Source of the DNA: Anaerolineae bacterium
Lineage (GTDB): Bacteria; Chloroflexota; Anaerolineae; Aggregatilineales; Aggregatilineaceae
Length of the DNA stretch: 59,175 nucleotides
NCBI GenBank assembly: GCA_016930015.1
Contig: JAFGHR010000001.1
Location: forward strand, 1 to 59,175
Reading direction: 5' to 3'
Numbering within the stretch: the first letter of the stretch is position 1; the number at the start of each line of letters is the position of its first letter. Positions 52,307 to 59,175 of this stretch are shown in pieces. A program made the position numbers and the translations under genes. Under the pieces are notes generated by a model. It was not told where the DNA came from, did no database searches, and was given only the letters and a program-made list of their open reading frames with translations.

Positions 52307-53911
52307 ATGCGTTTTATCAAGCGAAAAACCAAGTTCTATCCCGGTCCCCACGAGGACAGCAGCGCCATAAACTGGCCGCTGGTGGGTATTCTGATCATCG
52401 CGGTCGGGATACTGGTCGGGCTGCTATATGTGCTGCTGGAACCCGTGTTGTTCGACCCCCCAAAAAAATACGTGATCGTGCCCTATGCCACACCCACGAT
52501 CACGCCGCCCGCGCCGTTAACCGCGCCGCCCGCTGTCCAGGCGACGGCTTCGCCGGTTCCGGCTGAACCCACGCCGTCACGCGTGGTCCGCCAGCCGATC
52601 ACGCTGGAAAATGTATCAGCGATCGAACGGCTGCAAGCGCTGTCCGGCAACGAGATCAGCAGCGTGGCTTTCAGCCCGGACGGTACATTATTGGCTGCCG
52701 GGGAGCAGGATGGCACGGTGCGCATCTGGACGTTGAACGTAGCCGGAATCACGATCGCGGACTCCGATCCGTTGGTGCTGCGCAGCGCCAGCAACCGTGT
52801 GACCAGTGTCGCGTTTAGCGCGGACGGTGCATTGTTGGCTGCCGGGGGACAGGATAACGTGGTGCGGCTGTGGGAGGTCGCCAGCGGCAGCGCGCTCAAA
52901 CCGCTTGAGGGTCCGACCGGCCCGGTTAACAGTGTCGCCTTCAGCCCGGAGGAGTCGCTCGTGGCGGCGGGCAGCGACGATGGTCGTGTGTATGTGTGGA
53001 ATGCGGCTACCGGTGACGCGGTGATCACGCTGGAAGGGCATACATCTTATGTTACAAGTGTGGCGTTTAACGCCGATGGGAGCGCGCTGGCTGCCGGAGG
53101 GCAGGACGCGACGATCCGCCTGTGGAAAGTGCCCGGCGGGGCTGAAGTCGCCGTGCTGGAAGGGCACACCTCCAACGTAACGGACGTGGCCTACAGCGCC
53201 GACGGGTTCCGGCTGGCGTCTACCAGCATCGATCACACCGTGCGCGTGTGGGATGTGATCGCCAGGACCGAATTGATGCAGCTCACCGGCCACACGGAGA
53301 ATATCAACGCGGTCGCCTTCAGCCCGGATGGAATGCTGTTGGCGTCGGCGGCGGGTGGCATCGACGATAACGTTGTGCGTGTATGGGAAACGGCCAGCGG
53401 TGCCCTGCTGAACATTCTGTTTCCTGATCCGGACGGGCCGGTGAATGCGGTCGCCTTCCACCCGGCAGGGACGCTGCTGGTGATGGGCGGACCGTCTCAT
53501 TTGTCGCTGTGGGGCCTGCCCGAAACCGTCCCGGCGGTCGCAGTCACACCCGCGCCTACACTTACCCCGGTGGATAACATCCTGCCCACCGCCGGGCCTG
53601 CGGAGGATGCCGGCGCAGCAGCGCCGGTCGGCGCAACGGCGCCGGTTGCCACGATGACGCCCATAGAGGCCGGTGAGGATGACTGTGTCGTGACCGGCAA
53701 TTTTGACGAGATCAATTTGCGTGAGGGGCCGGACACGACGTATGACATCGCCGGTGAGATGGCGTTAGACGAACAAGCCCTGGCCGACGGGTGGGCGCAA
53801 GATGCTGAGGGTTTCACGTGGTGGCACCTGGTGGATGATCGCGGCTGGGTGCGCGCCGACGTGGTGCGTTGGCCGGATGTCTGTTTTACGCTGCCGCAGA
53901 TCGCGCCCTGA
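52307..53911 (+). CDS. Membrane-anchored WD40 propeller with SH3-like C-terminus
   Basis: The 534-residue protein has a short basic N-terminus, one span (about 24-45) and a Pro/Thr linker. About seven WD40 repeats form a beta-propeller (about 105-410, recurring VTSVAFSADGxLLAAGGQDxxxRLWxV). A second linker and an SH3-like domain (about 465-530, INLREGPDTTYDIAG, FTWWHLVDDRGWV) follow. The topology places propeller and SH3 domain outside the membrane. It probably scaffolds protein contacts at the envelope. It follows uvrC by 35 bases and may share its transcript without functional link. Confidence 0.85.
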   Translation: MRFIKRKTKFYPGPHEDSSAINWPLVGILIIAVGILVGLLYVLLEPVLFDPPKKYVIVPYATPTITPPAPLTAPPAVQATASPVPAEPTPSRVVRQPITLENVSAIERLQALSGNEISSVAFSPDGTLLAAGEQDGTVRIWTLNVAGITIADSDPLVLRSASNRVTSVAFSADGALLAAGGQDNVVRLWEVASGSALKPLEGPTGPVNSVAFSPEESLVAAGSDDGRVYVWNAATGDAVITLEGHTSYVTSVAFNADGSALAAGGQDATIRLWKVPGGAEVAVLEGHTSNVTDVAYSADGFRLASTSIDHTVRVWDVIARTELMQLTGHTENINAVAFSPDGMLLASAAGGIDDNVVRVWETASGALLNILFPDPDGPVNAVAFHPAGTLLVMGGPSHLSLWGLPETVPAVAVTPAPTLTPVDNILPTAGPAEDAGAAAPVGATAPVATMTPIEAGEDDCVVTGNFDEINLREGPDTTYDIAGEMALDEQALADGWAQDAEGFTWWHLVDDRGWVRADVVRWPDVCFTLPQIAP

Positions 53912-53967
53912 CAGGCTGCCAATGCTGCTACAATCTGCATCATAGTCGAACAACCCAGGAGTAAACC

Positions 53968-54963
53968 ATGAGCGACAAGATTCGATGGGGGATTCTCAGT
54001 ACGTCCAATCACGCGGCCACATCTGTGATCCCCGCGATCCGCGCTTCGGCGGATGGTGAAGCTGCCGCCGTCGCCAGCCGGGACGGAGCGCGTGCGCAGC
54101 TTTATGCCCGCGAGCACGGTATTCTCAAGAGTTACGGTGATTATGAGGCGCTGCTGGCCGATCCCGATATCGACGTGATCTACAACCCGCTGCCCAACCA
54201 CCTGCACAAAACATGGTCGATCCGCGCGGCGCAGGCCGGAAAACATGTGCTGTGCGAAAAACCGATCGCGCTCAACGCGGCGGAAGCCGAGGAGATGGTC
54301 CGGGCGTTCCGTGATGCCGGGCGCAAGCTGGCCGAAACGTTCCAGTGGCGGCACCATCCCCAGGCGCAGCGTGTGCGGGAGCTGGTCCGGCAGGGCACGA
54401 TCGGTGATGTGCGCCTGATCAACGCCAGTTTTAGCTTTCCCCTCGACCGTCCGCATGATGTCCGCTGGGAACCGAAAATGGGCGGTGGGGCGCTGTATGA
54501 CGTGGGCTGTTACCCGGTGTCGCTGGTCCGTTACATGCTCGGCCAGGAGCCGCTGACGGTGACCGCCCATGCCCATTGGGGCGCGTCGGGCGTGGATGAC
54601 CTGATGGTGGGTGCGCTGGTGTTCCCTGCCGGTGTGATGGCCAGCATTGACTGCTCGTTTGTCTTGACGTTGCGGCGTTTGTACGAGGTCGTAGGAACCA
54701 CGGGCGCGCTGGTCGTGAACCGGGATTACAGCCTCAAAGCGGATACGCCCGGCGAGATTATGCATTACGGGCCGGATCGTAAGCTGCTGCACACCTACCG
54801 GACCGCCGCCGTCGATTCCTACCAACTGATGGTCCAGGACTTCAACCGGGCCGTGATCGAAAATACCGATCCGGTATTCCTGCCGGAAGACGCCGTCGCC
54901 AATATGCGTGTGCTCGATGCGCTGTACAAGGCCGCGCGTGAGGGTGGTACGGTGTCAGTGTAA
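53968..54963 (+). CDS. Gfo/Idh/MocA-family NAD(P)-dependent oxidoreductase
   Basis: The 331-residue protein has an N-terminal Rossmann domain (WGILSTSNHAATSVIPAI; the usual GxGxxG is altered) and the family EKP motif at Glu97-Pro99 (LCEKPIAL). The C-terminal alpha/beta substrate domain includes GGGALYDVGCYPVSLVRYMLG. Members oxidise or reduce sugars and inositols; the substrate cannot be predicted. CAGGAG precedes the ATG. A terminator-like hairpin shared with the convergent methyltransferase gene follows. Confidence 0.9.
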   Translation: MSDKIRWGILSTSNHAATSVIPAIRASADGEAAAVASRDGARAQLYAREHGILKSYGDYEALLADPDIDVIYNPLPNHLHKTWSIRAAQAGKHVLCEKPIALNAAEAEEMVRAFRDAGRKLAETFQWRHHPQAQRVRELVRQGTIGDVRLINASFSFPLDRPHDVRWEPKMGGGALYDVGCYPVSLVRYMLGQEPLTVTAHAHWGASGVDDLMVGALVFPAGVMASIDCSFVLTLRRLYEVVGTTGALVVNRDYSLKADTPGEIMHYGPDRKLLHTYRTAAVDSYQLMVQDFNRAVIENTDPVFLPEDAVANMRVLDALYKAAREGGTVSV

Positions 54964-54990
54964 ACTGATGGTAACCGAAAAATCAAGCTG

Positions 54991-55022
54991 CACGCCGCCC
55001 GGATACGATTCCCGGCGGCGTG
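54991..55022. terminator. Probable bidirectional terminator
   Basis: CACGCCGCCCGG (54991-55002) pairs with CCGGCGGCGTG (55012-55022) with one bulged base. It lies between the convergent stops of the oxidoreductase and methyltransferase genes. T-runs on both sides are weak. Confidence 0.45.
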
Positions 55023-55024
55023 TG

Positions 55025-56311
55025 TTATGGTTTGTACGCGTACACAATCGACTCGAACAGGTTCTTGCCGCTGTTGCGGCGGCGGAAGCGTTCGATCCCG
55101 TCCACGCGGTAGCCGAGAACCTCAAACACCCGGCCTAACAGGGTGTCGGTTTCGACGTACACCCCTTTGATCCGCGAACAGCCCACCACGTAGGCTACCC
55201 GCGCGCCCGGTGCGAGCAGCGGCGTCATGGCCTGCACCTGCGCCGCGACCAGGTTGAAGTATTTGACCACGTAGTTCGCCATCAGGTTATCGGCGGCGCG
55301 GATCGCGTCTGCCGTCGGGCCGATGATCGCGCCCAGGGCAGGCGGATCGGGCGTTAGCTCACCTTTCGCCAGGATCGACGTAGCCGTTCCCCACGTGCCG
55401 CCGATCGTGCGTTTATCCAGGTTGGCGGCCTGGACCGGGCGGTCGAAAAAGTCGAAAAAGTACAGGTGCGGGCGCGTGTTCCACACGTAGCTGTAGCGGT
55501 TGGGGTACGGCGGCGACGTGATCACACGGGTAATGGAGTGCGGCAGCGAAACACCGGGCCGGGTCGCGTCGGTGTGAAATACTGTGCTCGTCGTGCGCTG
55601 CCCGGCGGCGGCGAGGTCGGCCACATCGTTGATCATGCGCCCGGCGTGTGCCGCAAAAATCGCCCACACGTCGATCGTATCCGCGCTGCGATCGATGAAA
55701 TGAAGCTGCAAACGCCCCAGCGTGACATTACTCAGGTCCGGCACCAGCACACCCGCCAGCGCCAGCCGGAAAAAATCGCGCACGGGGGCGGGTATGTCTC
55801 CGTGCTGCACGGCGTGTTTGATGATCAGCGCCCGTTTCAGCACGTCGGGACGCCACCATTTAAACGGCTGGTGAATCGGCGGGATGTGCAGCGGCGCCGT
55901 ACCGAGATCGGCGGGCGTGGTTTGCCGGTCGAGTCTCTCATACCGCGCGGCGATATCCGCCAGCGCCCGGCGCAGATCAGCCGGGTCGAGCGCCCAGTTC
56001 AGCGACGTCTGGCCCACAAAGTGCAGCAGCGGGTTGATCTCGAAGCCATACGCGGTCAGGCCGTGCTGCTGGCACTCGATTAACGTGGTGCTGGCGCCCG
56101 AAAACGGGTCCAGGATCACGTCCTGGGGCGCCGTATCCATCGCGGTCAGCATGTCGCGCACGAGATCGGGGCCGAAGCTCGGCGTCAGGCGGAACCAGCC
56201 ATGCACCGGGGCCGCGATCCCGGCTTTGAACGTGGCCTGCTGCGCCGGAATGGATCGATAGGTTAGTGGTAATTCTGACTGTGACGGTGTGGGTGGTTTA
56301 TCGGACATCAT
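55025..56311 (-). CDS. DNA methyltransferase (N4-cytosine/N6-adenine type)
   Basis: The 428-residue protein has the SAM-binding motif DPFSGAST (68-75, with LTAYGFEINPL next) and the catalytic SPPY motif (266-269, TSPPYPNRYSY). This motif order (SAM site first, SPPY far after) matches the beta-like or modified N4/N6 amino-methyltransferases. No restriction gene is adjacent, so it may be an orphan modification enzyme; an RNA substrate is less likely. The ATG at 56311 has AGAAG upstream; the frame stays open further but without protein-like sequence. It is divergent from murD. Confidence 0.8.
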   Translation of the reverse strand: MMSDKPPTPSQSELPLTYRSIPAQQATFKAGIAAPVHGWFRLTPSFGPDLVRDMLTAMDTAPQDVILDPFSGASTTLIECQQHGLTAYGFEINPLLHFVGQTSLNWALDPADLRRALADIAARYERLDRQTTPADLGTAPLHIPPIHQPFKWWRPDVLKRALIIKHAVQHGDIPAPVRDFFRLALAGVLVPDLSNVTLGRLQLHFIDRSADTIDVWAIFAAHAGRMINDVADLAAAGQRTTSTVFHTDATRPGVSLPHSITRVITSPPYPNRYSYVWNTRPHLYFFDFFDRPVQAANLDKRTIGGTWGTATSILAKGELTPDPPALGAIIGPTADAIRAADNLMANYVVKYFNLVAAQVQAMTPLLAPGARVAYVVGCSRIKGVYVETDTLLGRVFEVLGYRVDGIERFRRRNSGKNLFESIVYAYKP

Positions 56312-56437
56312 GCTTCTGTTATCACGCAAATTTCCGTATGTGTCAATCCGGGGCTTTTTGTCTACAATAGGGGCGCGTGTCGGTGTTCGAGGGGACAACC
56401 TGCCCCGGACGCCTAACAGATAATTGAGGTTCGTTTG

Positions 56438-57874
56438 TTGAACACCAGGCATACGAGCGACGTTGATCCCCTGGCAGGACAACATGTGATCATCCTCGGC
56501 GCGGCCCGCCAGGGTAGGGCGCTGGGGCGCTGGCTGCCGACGACGGGCGCCCGTGTAACGCTCTCCGACAGCCGCCGCGTTGACCTGTTGGCCGACGTGG
56601 TGGCCGAATTTGACGGGCAGCCGGTGACATTGGCGCTGGGCGGGCATCCGCTGGACCTGCTCGACGAGTGTGACGTGTTGTGCATCAGCGGCGGGGTGCC
56701 GCTCACGATCCCGATCATCCAGGACGCGATCCGGCGCGGGATTCGAATCACCAACGATGCCCAGTTGTTTCTGGAACGCTGCCCCGCGCCCGTGTTAGGG
56801 ATCACGGGCAGCGCCGGAAAAACGACCACGACCGCCCTCGTGGGCGCGATGGGGCAGGCGTCCGGGCGCACAACGTATATCGGCGGCAACATTGGGGATG
56901 TGCTGCTGGACGTGCTGCCGCAGATCACGGCGAGTGATCTGGTCGTGATGGAACTGAGCAGTTTTCAGCTTGAGTTGATGACCGTCAGCCCGGCGGTAGC
57001 CGCGCTGCTTAACGTGACGCCCAATCACCTGGACCGGCACGGCACGATGGATGCTTACAGCGCCGCCAAAGCCAACATTTTCCGGCACCAGTCGCCGTCA
57101 CAGGTGACCGTTTTCGGGTATGACGATCCCAATGCGCGCCGGTTGAGTGACCAGGCACCGGGGCGGCGCGCCTATTTTTCGATGCAGCGCGCGGTGTTGT
57201 CGGGCGCGTTTTTGGATGGTGGGCACATTGTCACGTCCGGTGACAGCGCGCCGGGTATGTCGTTTGAGCTGGTGTGTGATGTCGGCGCGATCCGGCTGCG
57301 CGGCGCCCATAACGTGTTAAACGTGATCGCCGCGTGCGCGGTGGCCGGGGCCGGGTATATCCCGGTGAAGGCTATGCGCGAAGCCATCGAAACCTTTACC
57401 GGCGTGCCGCACCGCCTGGAAACGGTAGCCGTGATCGACGGCGTAACGTGGGTCAACAACAGCATCGCCACCGCGCCGGAACGAGTGATAGCGGCGCTGC
57501 GCAGTTATAATGAGCCGTTGATCCTGCTGGCCGGGGGGCGTGACAAAAACCTCCCGTGGGATGACCTGGCCGATCTGGCGGTGCAGCGATGCCGCGCCGT
57601 GATCACGTTTGGCGAGTACGGCCCGCAGATCGTCGAGCACATGTACCGCGCGATGGCGCGTCACGGCGCCGTGGCGAACCACAACAGCGCCGTATTGGAG
57701 CGGGTGGTGGGCGTGGCGACCCTGGACGAAGCGGTCACGCGGGCGCACCAGGTCGCGCAGCCGGGTGACGTGGTGCTGCTCAGTCCCGGCGGGACATCGT
57801 ATGATGCCTACGTGGATTTTGCGGCGCGCGGCGCGCACTTCCGCGAACTGGTGCACGGCCTGGCCGCACGCTAG
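56438..57874 (+). CDS. murD: UDP-N-acetylmuramoylalanine-D-glutamate ligase
   Basis: MurD adds D-glutamate to UDP-MurNAc-L-Ala in peptidoglycan precursor synthesis. The 478-residue protein has the N-terminal UDP-binding fold (QHVIILGAARQGRALG), the ATP site GITGSAGKTTTTAL, the NVTPNHLDRHGTMDAY motif and the C-terminal ligase domain. The start is a TTG; the one at 56438 is chosen because GAGGT lies 7 bases upstream, and an adjacent TTG at 56435 is the alternative. It is 12 kb from mraY and on the other strand, not in the division cluster. Confidence 0.95.
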   Translation: MNTRHTSDVDPLAGQHVIILGAARQGRALGRWLPTTGARVTLSDSRRVDLLADVVAEFDGQPVTLALGGHPLDLLDECDVLCISGGVPLTIPIIQDAIRRGIRITNDAQLFLERCPAPVLGITGSAGKTTTTALVGAMGQASGRTTYIGGNIGDVLLDVLPQITASDLVVMELSSFQLELMTVSPAVAALLNVTPNHLDRHGTMDAYSAAKANIFRHQSPSQVTVFGYDDPNARRLSDQAPGRRAYFSMQRAVLSGAFLDGGHIVTSGDSAPGMSFELVCDVGAIRLRGAHNVLNVIAACAVAGAGYIPVKAMREAIETFTGVPHRLETVAVIDGVTWVNNSIATAPERVIAALRSYNEPLILLAGGRDKNLPWDDLADLAVQRCRAVITFGEYGPQIVEHMYRAMARHGAVANHNSAVLERVVGVATLDEAVTRAHQVAQPGDVVLLSPGGTSYDAYVDFAARGAHFRELVHGLAAR

Positions 57875-57916
57875 GCGGGCAGATAGGGTGCGGTGGCATA
57901 GGTATACAGGACAAAC

Positions 57917-58075
57917 GTATCAAATGGACGGTCGAGTTATGAGCAACGCCTTCCCCCTAAATCCCCCTTCCAGCCAAGCTAGACGGGGGACTTCCCAGGC
58001 GCGCGTCCCTTGCATTTTCCCCTCCATAGCTCGGCTGGGGAGGGGAAACCGGGCTGAAGCCCGGAGGGGAGGGGC
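57917..58075 (+). repeat. Dispersed intergenic repeat, copy C
   Basis: This copy shares the ATCAAATGGA leader, the GAGCAACGCCTTCCCCCTAA head, the CCAGCCAAGCT box, the CCCCTCC..GGGGAGGGG inverted repeat and the CCGGGCTGAAGCCCGG hairpin with copies A and B. It lies just downstream of murD. Confidence 0.85.
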
Positions 58076-58150
58076 ATTTTGGGGTCTTGAGGCGATTGCC
58101 CGTGTGATGTGTGCGGCGTCCGCGAGTAAAATCGGGCACAGGGAGGCGGC

Positions 58151-58327
58151 GTGAATAACCGATCACGTGAATCAGAAGCGCGGATCGTCATCGGCACCAT
58201 GTTGGTGCTGACGGTTATCATCGCTGCTGGGGTGCTGGTGTCGGGCGGGCTGAGTGTTACCGTCAAGTCGATGATTCTGATCGGCTGGATCGGGGTTATG
58301 ATGATGGTGCTGCGGCGCTATAGATAG
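58151..58327 (+). CDS. Small two-span membrane protein (58 residues)
   Basis: A GTG at 58151 with GGGAGG 4 bases upstream opens a 58-codon frame ending in TAG at 58327. The product has a charged N-terminus (NNRSRESEAR), two predicted spans (IVIGTMLVLTVIIAAGVLV and MILIGWIGVMMMVL) joined by a short loop, and a basic end (RRYR). The clean alternation of charged and hydrophobic segments makes it likely real. Function unknown. It lies between murD and a DUF1349-like gene on the same strand. Confidence 0.6.
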   Translation: MNNRSRESEARIVIGTMLVLTVIIAAGVLVSGGLSVTVKSMILIGWIGVMMMVLRRYR

Positions 58328-58435
58328 ACTGTAACGCCGCGAGTGCAGGCGTTGGCTGGTAATCGACCAAATGACCATGCTGTGGCTGATGGTACATGAG
58401 TCGGGATGATCTACGCAAAAGTGAGGCAGTTATCC

Positions 58436-58972
58436 ATGAAATGGTACAACGAACCGCCTGTTTGGGAGACGCAAGACAATAGGCTTCTGGTAAAATCGGG
58501 TCCAAAAACTGATTTTTGGCGTAAGACGCACTACGGTTTTATCCGTGACAACGGGCATTTTTATTCCCAGGACGTGACCGGCGATTTTGTCGCCGGGGTC
58601 AAGCTGAGTGGGAACTATAATGCATTATACGACCAGGCCGGTTTGATGGTGCGCCTTGATGACCGGGTCTGGTTGAAGTTTGGGATCGAGTATGTCGGCG
58701 GCGTACAGAACTTGAGTGTTGTTGTTACACGTGATTTTTCGGATTGGTCCGTTGTGCCAGTGCCGCATACCCCGCCGACCGTCTGGCTGCGTTTGATCCG
58801 GCGTGCCGAAACCGTTGAGACACACTATTCGATAGATGGCTCGGCTTATACGATGGTGCGGTTGGCCTATCTTTCGACAGAGGAGACGCTCAGCGTGGGG
58901 ATGATGTGTGCGGCGCCCGAAGGTGACGGTTTCGACGCCACCTTCGAGGATTTCACCGTCCATATGCTGTAA
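58436..58972 (+). CDS. DUF1349-like (concanavalin-type beta-sandwich) protein
   Basis: The 178-residue protein matches the DUF1349 family of jelly-roll beta-sandwich proteins. Recognisable parts are WETQDNRLLVKSGPKTDFWR, the YDQAGLMVRLDDRVWLKFGIEY core and the FDATFEDFTVH C-terminal strand. The family includes homologues of yeast 'regulation of enolase protein 1'; biochemical role is unknown. The ATG at 58436 has GAGG 9 bases upstream. A dispersed repeat follows its stop. Confidence 0.85.
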   Translation: MKWYNEPPVWETQDNRLLVKSGPKTDFWRKTHYGFIRDNGHFYSQDVTGDFVAGVKLSGNYNALYDQAGLMVRLDDRVWLKFGIEYVGGVQNLSVVVTRDFSDWSVVPVPHTPPTVWLRLIRRAETVETHYSIDGSAYTMVRLAYLSTEETLSVGMMCAAPEGDGFDATFEDFTVHML

Positions 58973-58980
58973 ACAAAATG

Positions 58981-59044
58981 AGCGTCCCTCCCCTCCGCGC
59001 TACGCGCGGTATCCCCTCCCCGACAAAGTCATGGAGGGGAAAAG
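58981..59044 (-). repeat. Dispersed intergenic repeat, copy D (partial)
   Basis: This partial copy keeps the CCCTCCCCTCCG end, the hairpin (CGCGCTACGCGCG in place of CCGGGCT..AGCCCGG) and the CCCCTCCCCG..CATGGAGGGGAAAA inverted repeat. It lacks the CCTTCCCCC head. Orientation matches copy A. Confidence 0.75.
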
Positions 59045-59152
59045 GCGTTCCGACCAGGGATGCTGGCTCCCCTTTCTCCATCTCGGATGGCTATGCATTA
59101 CCCACATCTTTTGGGAGAGGGGGTTGGGAGTTTGATAGGAGTTGAGAACACC

Positions 59153-59175
59153 GTGAAAACCATGCCAGTATGTCC
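59153..59175 (+). CDS. Possible gene start cut by the window edge
   Basis: GTG at 59153 and ATG at 59162, in the same frame, follow TAGGAG. Only seven codons are in the window, so this may be a truncated gene or chance. Confidence 0.2.

Noticed and set aside
53497..54825. A 442-codon open frame opposite the oxidoreductase and WD40 genes
   Set aside because: Antisense shadow of two convincing genes; His/Arg-rich translation without any recognised motif or ribosome site.

Overview
The window is a 59 kb piece of a G+C-rich bacterial chromosome carrying 43 recognisable genes, a possible 44th cut by the right edge, no rRNA, no tRNA that I can find and no CRISPR array. The gene style points to a Chloroflexota (Anaerolineae-like) organism. 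Many exported proteins have Thr/Pro-rich linkers joined to SH3-like, CARDB, PPC, LysM or CSLREA modules, FHA proteins carry zinc ribbons, and there are no LPS or outer-membrane assembly genes. The phylum assignment is inference from style, not from a marker gene.

Layout. 1-11 kb: Tat-exported serine hydrolase, HEAT-repeat protein, acyltransferase, small acidic protein, secreted PPC-repeat protein, CoiA-like protein, TPR membrane protein and a multidomain substrate-binding protein. 11-19 kb: BON protein, an overlapping purD / phospholipase-D-like / VTT-like membrane cluster, a GT-C-type membrane protein, purC and a MazG-like pyrophosphohydrolase. 19-31.4 kb: a signalling locus of FHA protein, PP2C phosphatase with extracytoplasmic SH3 domains, second FHA protein, two-span membrane protein, a 1358-residue tubulin-like/STAND ATPase, an ATPase-Ser/Thr kinase fusion and an L,D-transpeptidase. 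31.6-42 kb: CSLREA beta-helix surface protein, an ABC exporter / unknown protein / secreted metalloprotease operon and a LysM surface protein. 42-50 kb: a rearranged division and cell-wall cluster (rsmH, ftsL-like, ftsI, response regulator, mraY) bordered and interrupted by two A+T-rich accessory genes. 50-59 kb: ACT protein, uvrC, WD40 membrane protein, oxidoreductase, DNA methyltransferase, murD, a 58-residue membrane protein and a DUF1349-like protein.

The strongest candidate for an undescribed system is the 19-31.4 kb locus. It holds a complete Ser/Thr phosphorylation circuit (writer, eraser and two readers) next to two STAND-type ATPases. One ATPase is fused to the kinase and the other to a tubulin-like domain that has lost the GTPase signature loop. 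The kinase has no transmembrane or PASTA sensor, whereas the phosphatase has a membrane span and two SH3-like domains, and the locus ends in a peptidoglycan-crosslinking enzyme. Envelope sensing or a conflict/abortive response are both plausible; neither is shown.

Other notable signals are a dispersed 60-205 bp intergenic repeat family (four copies), a strong promoter with an attenuator-like leader at about 40.0 kb, tandem operator-like dyads at 39.9 kb, and four 12-bp tandem repeats upstream of the tubulin-like gene.
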